Part shown: piece by piece, positions 23,454-33,980 of the stretch | Layout of the letters: each line of letters opens with the position of its first letter | Numbering within the stretch: the stretch's first letter is position 1 | DNA from: Butyriboletus loyo | Taxonomy: Eukaryota > Basidiomycota > Agaricomycetes > Boletales > Boletaceae | Direction of reading: 5' to 3' | Assembly (NCBI GenBank): GCA_038093515.1 | Contig: JBBPSI010000100.1 | Span: 1-64,000 of the forward strand | Length of the DNA stretch: 64,000 bases | The notes under the pieces: generated by a model | Told to the model about the DNA's origin: nothing | Seen by the model: only the letters and a program-made list of their open reading frames with translations | Databases searched by the model: none | Program-made: the position numbers and the translations under genes

Positions 23454-26400
23454 TCACTCTTCTTCGCCTTCGTCTTCTTCTTGGATTGCCTGCTTAAAGG
23501 CAGGACCACGCGCCCCCGGGAGCTGCCATCGTCCACCCCTCGCCTCCGGCGTCTCAAACGTCATCTCAGGAGCGGGCGAGGACCTCCCAGCCGGTGAATG
23601 ATTACCTCCCCGTCTTCCGACAACGCCAGCACTAGGGTTCGCACGAGCCTTCCCTGCTCGTGCATGGCTACTGTGATTCCTCGGGGGTGGCGACATCACC
23701 AGCGGGACTGGTGACTCCAGCGCCAGATGCGACGAACTCGTACTGGAACTCGTCGTCGCACTCCCTGGCATCTGCCCCAGTCCCCCCGCAAACTCGGGGA
23801 CATCCTCGTCCTCGTCCACCCAATCGCTCTCATCTCCCATGCTCAAGCTTTGTCGCCCCCCGCTGAACACGTCCCTGATATCCGGCGCTGGCGAGATGGC
23901 GAGAACCTCGACGGGAAGATGAGTGCTCCGGCTTTGCCAGCCAGGAGGTTCATGTCCCCAGCTCTTCTTCCACGACGTGCGTCCTAATGCACCGGAGTTA
24001 TGCGGACTTGTGAATGGCGTAAGACGCTTCTGAGCGATAAACGTGCCTGCGCTGCGTCTGGGAGTGCTATCGTCTAATGATCGTCTGGAAGAATATCCCT
24101 TGAATGGCGAGCCCGTCCGTGTCGCCTCACCCTCTGAAGCTTCGTAGAACGACGTGGGTCGCGAGGATGCAAGGGAATGTGCTGAGGAAGCGGCAGAATT
24201 CGAGCGGTGATGTGCGGCACGGGAACTTCCAGGTGTACTCTGAATATGCCGTACGACACGTGTAGAAGAGGAAGAGCCCACCCTGCGATGGTTGTATTTG
24301 GGTAGTGGTGAGGTGGTGCGATAGTACGCTGACCCATTTGATCCCGTGGATGGAGACTTGTGATGCCGAGGAACACCACTAGGGGTAAAACTGTGTACAG
24401 ACGATGGTCGTGAGGAGTAATCGCCTCTCTCAGAATTGGGCGTCTCCGCGCCAAAGGACTGGACGGACGGGATCTGATCAAGTGTATGTGGTTGCTCGAT
24501 CGCGAAGACCTGAGCAGAATTGCCAGATGACCTGCGGGAATTAACGCTACTAGATCGACGAGATGAAGCGGATTGACGCTTGACACGGCGACCCCGCCCG
24601 CCTCCACTCGCGCCCCGCTTGACCGTGCTCTTACTGGAAGGCGACATGGATAAAGGGGGCGGGGCAACCATGGATCGGGAATACTGCAACCCGCGGGCGC
24701 TACCCTGTGGTAGCGGTTGCACAGTCTCCTTCCGTTTTCCCTTCTTATCCTCTTGGAACCAGAGGCGAAACGCGGACAGCAAGCTCGCGCGATTCCTGTT
24801 GGGAGCGATAGCTCTTCCTCCGCTCTCGGTGTACTTCGGAAGCGAACTCAACGTATCGCCTGGGGAATTGGTAGGTGTTGGTGCAGACACACTGGGTGGC
24901 GACATCCGCCCACCCGCCATAACCCAGGGCGACCCAGGTATGGCAGGCAGATCGGGAGGAGGCGAGGAAGATTGGGGTACTGGATCCTTTGCTCTCACCG
25001 GTGGTGACTTGGTCAACTTAGACGAGGCACCACTACCATGCGAACTACGGGGATCATCCCCAGCTTGCATTTTTTCGTTCTCCCGTGGTTTCTCCTTCTC
25101 TCGCTGACCTTCGCGTTGGTCTTTGACCGCTTCTGCGGACTTCTTGCGGACCAGACCGGCCGCTTCGAGGGCCGTTGTCGCTCGTTGCATGATGCTGACG
25201 CTTCCCGAGCGAGCCTTGCCATCCCTCTTGAGCTTGAGTAAATCTTTATCCTTGTTCTCTATTCCTTTATAGCTTTCGCTCGGTGTAGATGGACTCGAGC
25301 GCAAAGAAGACTCGTTTGTAGTTGGCGAAGGTGACAGAAACGGCGACTTTGCGCGGGGAGGGGTGGTCGGACGCGCAGCCGAGGCAACCGTTGGGGTGGG
25401 CGGTACAAGGGTGAATGCTGGAGGGCCACTTGGAGAAGGTTCGTCAGTTTGCACTGCGATGCTATGTTTGTTTCTGTTCCGAGAGCCAGAGGATCGCTCG
25501 CTTTCCCTCTCTTTCCGTCGCTTGGATCCCTCTCTTTCCTTAACTTGTTGAATGTTAGGGCCTGGAGAAGCAGTTCGAACCTCGTCGAGAATCCATCTCT
25601 CATGTTTACGCATTAACATCCACCAGAGTGCTCCTGCCGAGTCGCATGCATCCGAGATAACTGAGTGCACAATCTGAGCGGTGTCAAAGCCCACCACACT
25701 CAGGGTGTTCAGTAACTCGCGCTCAGCAGGTGTCGAAAAAATGATCGAAGCAGGTGTGTCGAGAAGGCACGCAAAGTCCTGCGGCGGAAGGGGTGCAAGG
25801 GGCTTCTCACGTGGCGGTGAGCCATTCCCATCGGAAAGCGTCGACGACACAGAACGGCGTTTCGTGCGAGCTGGTGTGCGAGTCGGATGTGGCGGAATCC
25901 GAGAAGGGTTTGAGGCGGTGACAGATGGCATCACCTCCTCCGCACTAGCTTTATTCCCTTCCTCTTCGATTACAATGCCAGGCTGCCGCATCTTTGTTCC
26001 TTTGGCCCCCCGGTCACCTTTGGTAATCGTTCTTTGGCTTGAATTAGAATGAATTTGGACAGGAACAGACTTCGAAGAATCTTGAAATGGATCAAAGGCA
26101 CTATCATCGAGAGTTGTAGGTGCGGACGGTAAAATTTCGGAGGAAGCGGAGAGGAAAGTCGTCGTTTCTGAAGTGGCAGAAGTCGCCGATGACACGACTT
26201 GTTCTGTATCCTGAGTTCTCGCCTCTTTTGCAGTGGGCTTCACGCTCAACGGGAAGGCAGTGCGAATGGGTGATGGCGACGCAGGGACATCATCCTCGGG
26301 ATCCGGAACGGTAGAAAGGGCAGCAGTACGCGAAGTGAACCAAGGGGATGCCAGAATTTGAGGGATTGTCAATCGTCTCGATGGATCAGTCTGTAGAATA

Positions 26401-27358
26401 TCCCGAAGCAGGTCACGAGCATCTTTGGGATAGTGTAAAAGTCAATAACTCAGGGGAAGCAACAGAAAGATCGAACCTCTGGACAACCACTCAGGATCTT
26501 CAAATTCACCTGCGATAACCTTTTCTTTCATTATCGCTTCGTCGTCGTCGTCGAACGGTAGGGTACCCGTCAAAAGGCAATAAAGAATCACTCCCATGGA
26601 CCAAATGTCCACCTCTGTATCCTATTAAGTAGGCTGTATAGTAAAGTTGGAGCACCACTCACCCGGACCAAGGTATCTCTTACCTTGCAGTACCTCTGGA
26701 GCAGCGTATCCGGTGGTACCACAAAAGGTCTCCATATATACCCCCTTCTCATATTCACGCGTGAATCCAAAATCTCCAAGTTTGACACGACATCGTTCAT
26801 CCAACAGCACATTCTCCAGCTTGAGATCGCGGTGGACAATCCCCTTGTCATGCAGGTAGGCAACAGCGAGACACAGCTGACCAAAAATTATTCTTGTTTC
26901 GTCCTCGGACAAGCGACCCTTTTCAGCGAGGTAATCAAAGAGCTCCCCTCCAGAACAGAGCTCTGTTACGATCCATATGTGTGATTCCGTAGCAATGACT
27001 TCATACATTTGGGTAACGTGCGGGTGGTGGAGCTGGCGGTGGTGATGTATTTCACGGGTGAGCGAGGCAGACATTCCCTTTGGGATCTGCTTAATGGCGA
27101 CACGGGTCGATGTGAGACGATGCGTGCCCATGCGCACTTTTCCATAGGCTCCTGTTAGGGATCTTATCAGGCCTGCGAGTGCCCGTGGCAGGGCTAAGAA
27201 AACTTGCCTTCTCCGATGACTTTTCCAAGGGTGTAATTACCTATTACCCTAATTTTTTGAGAAGCGAGCTCCTTCCCGAGTTCATTATAGGCATTAGCAA
27301 GTTGGGCTTTGTGGTTTTGGGACACGGAAGTGCTTTGCCTGTGGCCGTGCGTAGACAT
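23454..27358 (-). CDS. KIN4: Kin4-like CAMK-family Ser/Thr protein kinase
   Basis: Protein kinase of about 1,200 residues. ATG at 27358 (MSTHGHRQSTSVSQ). Exon 1 (27208-27358) ends inside the P-loop and joins exon 2 (from 27151) to read KVIGEGAYGKVRMG. Then come VAIK (ATP lysine), IVHRDLKLENVLLD, LGDFGF, GYAAPEVLQG, YLGPEVDIWSMGVILYCL and ILASPWF. A very long Ser/Pro/Arg-rich tail follows with one conserved island, ERELLNTLSVVGFDTAQIVH and SDACDSAGALWWML, found in fungal Kin4-type kinases, and an acidic C-terminus. In yeast Kin4 controls the spindle-position checkpoint and mitotic exit; that role here is inferred. A related Snf1/Hsl1-branch kinase is the alternative. Confidence 0.85.
27152..27207 (-). 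other. GC-AG intron in the kinase P-loop
   Basis: A 56-nt intron starting GCAAGT and ending CTAACAG. Only this junction restores GEGAYGKV; the nearest GT donors give a wrong frame. GCAAGT is the standard form of rare GC donors. Confidence 0.75.
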
Positions 27359-27760
27359 TTTGGCATGTAGAATGGAAGTAACGTAGCGATAAAGGAGAGG
27401 CACGGGCACGATAGCCACGGAATAGTAATCAGGGATTCAAGAAAATCGGGAGGTTCGTTGAGAAAAGCGAAGAGGAACCGACGGTTGAGGTTAAGAACAA
27501 TCACTCGCAGTAGTCGCAGCAGCGTGGGAATGGGGGACATGGACCACTCAAATTCACGACTAACACAACAAATTCAACGAGTACGGTCACAGCTACGTAT
27601 CAACAGTCCAGACTCATCCAGCGTCCTGTCCAACGAACTGCAGTACTAGGCACAGGAGAACCGAAGGAAATTAAGGAGAGGCGGCATAGATACGACACAA
27701 CAAGAATAGGCAGCACTTGAAGGAAGCGGCAACGTAGCTGGACACAGGACGACCCAACGG
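27359..27760. other. Kinase promoter and 5' leader region
   Basis: Lies between the kinase start and the SNC1 stop, both on the minus strand. Contains no recognised gene. Confidence 0.45.
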
Positions 27761-28372
27761 CTATTTATGTGTCGCTTTGACGATACTGACAACAATGATG
27801 ACGATGATGATGGTCACTGCGACGCCTATAATGATACGCATCTAGAAACCAAGTCAGCACTCCTGCCTTGCGCCACAACACGAGCCCACCTTCATATCCT
27901 TCCACCTGTTTCCAGCGGAAGTGAGACGGGGCATTGGAACAACGAAACAAAGAAGCTTACCACATATTCTAGAGCCGGTTAGCGTCGGATCGTGTAAGAT
28001 AAACAACGGAACTCACCTTGCGCACTCTGTTTGCTCCACGACGGAAGCCTTGGGCTGAGACGGCCAGGTTGTCTGTTGGAAAGGTCCATATGATTCTGAA
28101 TGCATCGCGATAACAAAGAGACTGACCGGTCTTGTCCTGCAGTGAATCCAGCCGCTCGCCTCTCTCTGCAACCTTTGTGATGTTCTCCCTCATGATTCCG
28201 ACGGTATCGTCAATTTGCTGTTGAATGGCTGCAGTTTTGGCATTGCCCTGTGATCCTGAGGGGTTCGACGAGGAGCCATTGCGTGGGAGGTAGGGGTCGT
28301 AAGGTTCAGACCTAGGGTTTAGGAAGGCCCATCAGAGAGTGCATGAACATGAGAGTGGGGAGACACGAACAT
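27761..28372 (-). CDS. SNC1: Synaptobrevin/VAMP v-SNARE
   Basis: Vesicle R-SNARE for fusion of post-Golgi secretory vesicles with the plasma membrane. Exons on the minus strand: 28371-28372 (AT of the ATG), 28127-28311, 28017-28072, 27961-27968, 27890-27905 and 27761-27841, total 348 nt and 115 residues. It begins [14 protein letters not shown]; the SNARE helix reads [16 protein letters not shown], then [19 protein letters not shown] and [18 protein letters not shown], with the zero-layer arginine in [19 protein letters not shown] is the classic juxtamembrane Trp pair, and a C-terminal TM anchor ([20 protein letters not shown]) closes the protein. Very small exons (2, 8 and 16 nt) are notable. 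Confidence 0.93.
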
Positions 28373-30640
28373 GACAATTCTTCGTGGGGAGAGGGGAGTG
28401 AGGGAGTGAAAAGGTAGTGATATGTTTTTTACTTACCGAGATGAATAAAGCTGAGCGGGCAGGCGAGGCAGTGACTAGGCAACCAGTCACGCCATGTGAC
28501 ATGTGACATATGAACCCGGACATGTAGACTTGCCCTTGACCACATTCTTAACCTTGACGTTTGACCCTGTTTCTATTCACCTGTTGCTCAGGAAAATTAG
28601 TCCTGCAGTGCATTTTCACGCTTCTTTTCGAACCGTCTGACACGCAATCCATCAAGTATCACCCTATATTCGGCCTGACGTCGGTTCGAATGATCAAACG
28701 ATGACAGCTGACTGATGGGCTTGCAAGTCCCAGTCTCGTTCTATACGCCTCGGTCCTAAACCACCAGGATGTCTCCACTCTTGATCGAGCAAAGTACTAT
28801 TGATGTTTCCAAAGGACGCTGATCGTCAACACCTTTGCAGCCCTCGTATCTGTCATATCACCTTTTACCGGGTGAATGCATACGTAACGCCCTGGTGGCA
28901 AACACATCTAGATCCAGTACGTATACATAGGAGGCGCGAATACTCTTTCCTTCCTCCGGAAGGCTTTGCTTGCAGGTGCCTATCAGCGAGTGAAGTTAGC
29001 CGAGGATCTGGTCAGGACTACTGCACACTCTTCGGAACTGGAGGTCACCGTCAATTCATGTCGATATTCTTACACCTCGCCAATCGCTTGCCGAGCGGGA
29101 TCGATCCATACAATTATACTGTCCTTCTGCGTGGGGCTGGTGTCGATCCTGCACCGTTCCTACCCACCTTCGTGTTCGTACCATTGTGATACACCAATAT
29201 GCCAGATATCCAGTGGCGCAACTAATCGCCTTTGGCCAATCTTGAAATTTTTAGATCTGGTTTAGGGGGGACTACTACTGCAGTACACGTGCGTATCTGC
29301 GAACAAGTGCCCTCTTTCTGTTCTGATCAACAAGCGACGTTGCCGTGCCCATGCCAGATTTGTAAGATCGTCCTTTTTTTCGCATGCTGGAGTGTGAAGT
29401 TGGCTTAATGGCCACTCTGATAGTCGTCAAGCAATGACGTTACATACTTACCGTCTTTGAAGATGGGGCTTCAGCCAAGTAAGTACTCGCGTTGCTTTCC
29501 TCTCAGCCAGGGTCCTAGGTCCCTGTGCCACACCAGAAAGGTGTGGGAACCTCTCACCATGGTTGAGTAGGGTCTTTGTTTTCTTCGGGATTTAACCATA
29601 AACCCGATATCCACTGATTTATAGGGCATTAAGTATTGGTGTCCCTCCCCCTCCCCTCGAGCCGGACGGAGGTTGCTTGTTTCTTGGCCAAAGTATATCA
29701 GACCAAACGAGTTGGGTGCCACTGCATCAATTATCTGAATCGCTCTTGGACGCGAGTATGATCGCTGGGAAAATTGGTGCGTCTACATATCATCGAATGA
29801 CTCGGGGATGCACCCTTCCTCGCAGGGTTGATTCGGTAAAGAAAGTGTCCATGCGATTTGCATTCAGTCCAATATGCCAGAATTCTGTCAGGACCATCGT
29901 GCGGGGACCAATAAATGGCGGTATCACTCAGCAGCACGTCCTCAGCCAAAATCCATCACACGCTCAGTCCCTGAGCTAATAGGGTTCGACTTCGTAACAT
30001 CGTATTCAGTACCAACAGGGGTTCCCCATTAGGAAGAACACCAAGGATTAAGGTTGCGCTTACACCGAATCTTTACTAGAGCTTTGAAATTGGCCAGTTA
30101 CACAAACATCATTTACTGCCCTTCAGGCACACCATGGTCGCGCGAACAAGCTTTTCCGCATTTTCGTTCCTCTGATCTACTTGCTGAGTCCGTCGCCAGG
30201 TTTTTTGGGGGGAGGACGACGCGGGCCACGCAACCCCAGCATCAAGACTTCCTATGGAAATGTTGCTCGCCGCCGTTAGGCTCTTGCAGATTGCCATAAG
30301 TAGTTCAGCTCCCTAGCGTGCTCGGGCTATCTAAGATCGTCCCTCGGGGAAAGCCAAGGAGGCTTCATGTGATATCAAGCTGACGAGTTGTTCTCATCGA
30401 TTTTTCACGAGGTGGTCCTTTGTTTTCCTTGGCACCATGACCATATCATCCTCGGATACATAGAGAACATCCTGTATGGTGAGTCTCGTGACGTGCATCA
30501 TGAGATGCACGCAGACATACGAGTCCACTCGGGCAGGCATTGAGTTGCTCCTCTACTTCAAGACAATACATATCTTGCTCACCGACAGAGGAGCGTGGAA
30601 GAAATGTGGTTTCTGCAGTCTGACTATCCTGGGGGTCCTG
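28373..30640. other. Gene-poor region
   Basis: Over 2 kb with only short, mutually inconsistent ORFs on the plus strand (for example 28,800-29,190 and 29,677-29,979) and no motif I recognise. No long repeat and no transposase motif was seen. Probably decayed sequence. Confidence 0.4.
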
Positions 30641-30669
30641 ACGCGTACTAGCAGCAGAACAATTCAAAT

Positions 30670-31040
30670 TGGTACATGCACTGGTCTACGATAGCAGTCG
30701 TCGTGCTGCAGCTCATGACGGACGCCCTTATGGTAAAGATATACCTGCGTGAGTATGTAAAGAATGGTTCACTTGGTTGCCAGTGGTTTTGGCAGATCTA
30801 CCACTGTTGGATTATATGGAATAGCTACTGTGTTATCGACATGCCCATCATTCTGTGGCTGGCTACCCTCGATGAGCACCACTCAGCATTGCTTCCCCCT
30901 TGTGGTCGCTTCATTCCATGTCCACCTAGCCTTGGGATTGTTGGTCGGTTGGATTACATCGGATGTGTTGCTTCTCCGGGAAATTCACCGCACCGGTTCA
31001 ATGCGGGCCCTGCGGTTCATGCCAGTGACGTTGGAGTGAA
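30670..31040 (+). pseudogene. Possible remnant of a multi-pass membrane protein gene
   Basis: Two hydrophobic segments lie in exon-like order: MHWSTIAVVVLQLMTDALMV, then after a plausible GT-AG interruption (GTGAGTATGT to GCCAG near 30751-30781) GRSTTVGLYGIATVLST and HLALGLLVGWITSDVLLL, ending FMPVTLE with a stop near 31040. The DALMV...GRS arrangement resembles the basidiomycete multi-TM receptor-like families (DUF6533/6534 type). No start or upstream TM segments could be assembled, so a decayed gene is more likely than an intact one. Confidence 0.25.
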
Positions 31041-31044
31041 CTAG

Positions 31045-31820
31045 CCATAAGGTGTTAATTATGTGACTAGACTAACTACAGTATGGACAAACTATAAACA
31101 CATCTCCCACGAGGAAAGAAAGAGTGCTCTGTCTTAGGCTCGCCGCTCAAGCAACACATATGACCGAGTGGGGTCTGAAATTATGGGTCTCATCCTAGTT
31201 GGTTGGGGCTTGCCTTTTGACGCCTAGAGTGTACTATCACCGCAAACCCTCTGGCCTATACCGTCACAACACTCGTAAGACTCTAGTCACAGTATCGCAG
31301 AAGGGCGGGCTTGCAGTCCCTCCTTTAGACCAGTTCGTGTCGTCTAGCTAGGTGGGCCCATCTCCTGTCGGTTTAGCCTTCTCCCTTGAATCGATTCGCT
31401 GGGAGTAGTCATTTTTCGGGTACCCAAGCCTCCTGCGCACTTCTTCGCAGCGTCTCTTGCGCGTCCTCGTCTGGTTTTCGTAAGTGTATCTTTTGGCCTG
31501 GTCTTTCGCCGTTTTGTTTCACACCTATATTTGCAGCATCCAATCAATGAGTTATGCCACTTTGTCTTTTTCGCTGGCCACCTCTCGCGTTCTCAAAACG
31601 TTCAAAGACCAATCAGTGATAGTACTGGATGTGCGAAAAAATTGATCTACTTTAGAATGACGCAAGGGGGTGACTTCCTCCATTACATCAAGTTAGGTGC
31701 TTTCATTCAGACCTAAGAAGGCTGGCGGCTGGTCCTTCTACGACATCAGCGACTTGCCTCATAGGCGGATTGGTCACCAGTCTAACCTGCAGTGTGTGTA
31801 TGTGGGTCTTCTGAGGAATT
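31045..31820. other. Intergenic, no gene recognised
   Basis: Short ORFs only. Similarity to the sequence upstream of MFS copy 3 (CAGTCTAACCT) begins near 31,770. Confidence 0.4.
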
Positions 31821-31821
31821 G

Positions 31822-31925
31822 AACAGGAATACAGAGGCAAATAGTGGGAGTCCCCGCTATTAAAACCACCAGCAAAGCTACTTTGCAGTCCGTTTCTCTA
31901 CCATACCCCCAACACCAGTCTCGTC
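31822..31925 (+). promoter_or_regulatory. Conserved MFS promoter/leader (copy 4)
   Basis: GAACAGGAATACAG is followed by a TATTAAAA box at 31858-31865 in CCCCGCTATTAAAACCACC, then AGCAAAGCT and CCATACCCCC to the ATG. Nearly the same as the block before copy 3. Confidence 0.55.
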
Positions 31926-33980
31926 ATGGCCTCATCTTCAATCGATCCTTCTGTGAGCCAAGCGTCGGAGGATGGCTTGACTGTCCCACCAAACATAGCT
32001 CCGTCTAACAAAGACCTCAAATTTTGGCTTATCTTCGGCTCGATGTGCATTTCCCTCTTTCTCACCGCCCTCGAGCTATCCTCTGTTTCTACCGCACTTC
32101 CCACCATCGCCAATGCTCTACACGCATCTCAGTTCACCTGGGTCGGCTCTGCTTACGCTCTTTCCTCGACTGCGTTCCTCCCAATGAGCGGTGGCCTCGC
32201 TCAGACATTCGGTCGTCGGCCTGCCATTCTGATAAGCATAGGTCTTTTTGCACTCGGCAGTGGCATTTGCGGTGGCGCGAATAGTATGAATATGCTCATT
32301 GCGGGCAGGACCATACAAGGTTTGGGTGGCGGAGGCATTCAGTCTCTTACGATGATCATCCTAGGCGATCTTGTCACCCTCCAAGAACGTGGTGTCTATG
32401 GTGGTATATACGGACTGTGAGACATCCTTGGTCACGCGATACAAGGAACTGAACTCAGACTGTTTATTTAGCATCTGGAGTCTTGCTATGTCGATCGGTC
32501 CTGTCGTCGGGGGAAGCCTCGCGTCGCAGGGACAATGGCGTTGGCTTTTCTGTGAGTACCATATCCTTGCTCAGAATATCAGAGATACTCAGACAATGCG
32601 CAAGATCTCAACCTTCCCATCTGTCTCGTTGCGTGTGTATTAGTCATGTTGTTTTTGGATCTACCAGTTCCCCCGGGCGGCTACCGAGAGAAGCTTGTGC
32701 GGATGGACTGGATGTAGGATCAAATGCAATGGTTGCCGCGAATTCAGTCCCACTTACCACGGTTTATTGACAGAGGCAATTTTCTTATTATTTCGAGCAC
32801 CGTCGCTTATACGATAGGGTTGACGTGGGGTGGTATCACCGCGCCATGGGATTCAGCCAAGGTACTTGTTCCGTTGATCCTCGGTTTTGGTGGCCTCGGA
32901 GCCTTCATGTCCTACGAGGCCAAGCTTGCAGCGCACCCACTTGTACGTGCTTCTCCATGTACCTGATCCGATTTTCGTCTCACGCCACCCGCACCAGGTG
33001 CCGCTCTCTATAATAACAGACTTGACCAGCATCAGTGGGTAAGCAACACTGTCGGTAATCGTTTCTCGCGGCTGCTCACGCAGATTAGATATATACAGAC
33101 ATTCTGCACCAACGTCACCATATTGATAGTCGCCTGTGAGTTCATTTGAAGCAACCGCTGCGTCTACTTAGCATGACCACTTTGCAGATTACTACCCGGT
33201 CTACTATCAGGCTTGCAAGGGTGCATCACCTATCACGTCTGGTGCTTACTCGCTCTCGTTTGCATCACTTGGGCTCACAGCCATGGCCGCTGGGTTTTCA
33301 GTCAAAGCCACTAAACGATATCGACCGCCGATGTGGATAGGCTGGGCCCTTACCATCATTCCTCTTGGTTTGATGAGCACTCTGACTGCAACGGACTCTC
33401 TTGGAAAACCCATTGGGTATGGGGCGTTGTTTGGCTGCGGTATAGGGTAGGTTGTGTTCTTTGATTAAGCTGTTGTCCCTGATTTAAATAACCCGTGACA
33501 GTGTGCTGAGTGCAACAAACATGTACCCCATTCTCGCACCCTTGCCGGTGACGCAGAATGCACCTGCACTTGCCTTCATGGGGTTCGTCCGTTCGTTCGC
33601 CACCGTGAGTATCTTAATTCCTCCTTCATTCGTGACTGTCCTGAGGTGTGTGGTCCCCGTAGGTGTGGGGTATCACTATCGGGAGCACAGTGCTCCAAAA
33701 TGAGCTCGCAAAGAAGCTTCCTGCATCATTTATGCAATCTGCTCCAGAAGGGGTTGCCATCGTGTATGCGCTCATCCCGCAGCTCCCCACACTCCCTCCA
33801 CACATTCTGCTCGAAGTGCGAATTGCGTTTGCAGACAGTCTTGCGGTGTTGTGGCGAGTCTCGGCTGCGATTAGTGGCGCAGGGCTCGTGGCGTCGTTGT
33901 TGATGGAAGGGCTCCCGTTGCACAATACGCTTGATACGGATTGGACGCTGAAAAGCGAGAAGGAGGACATGTCTATTTGA
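31926..33980 (+). CDS. MFS drug:H+ antiporter, DHA2 type (copy 4, intact)
   Basis: Third intact 14-TM MFS exporter. Exons 31926-32416, 32472-32551, 32605-32713, 32774-32942, 32998-33038, 33089-33135, 33188-33446, 33502-33604 and 33663-33980 again sum to 1,617 nt and 538 residues. Motif A GGLAQTFGRRPAIL and motif C GPVVGGSLASQGQWRW are intact. It differs from copy 3 mainly at the extreme N-terminus (MASSSIDPSVSQASEDG), by scattered single substitutions and in the C-terminal tail (HILLEVRIAFADSL; ...KSEKEDMSI). Introns are conserved too. It lies in direct orientation about 19 kb from copy 3. Confidence 0.92.

Noticed and set aside
15976..24667. Many plus-strand ORFs of 60-260 codons opposite POL2 and the kinase (for example 18849-19649)
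   Set aside because: They are antisense shadows of long, motif-rich coding exons and contain no domain of their own.
28966..29265. Possible gene with AYQRVKLAEDLVRTTAHSS
   Set aside because: It could not be joined to neighbouring exons or matched to a family; left within the gene-poor region.
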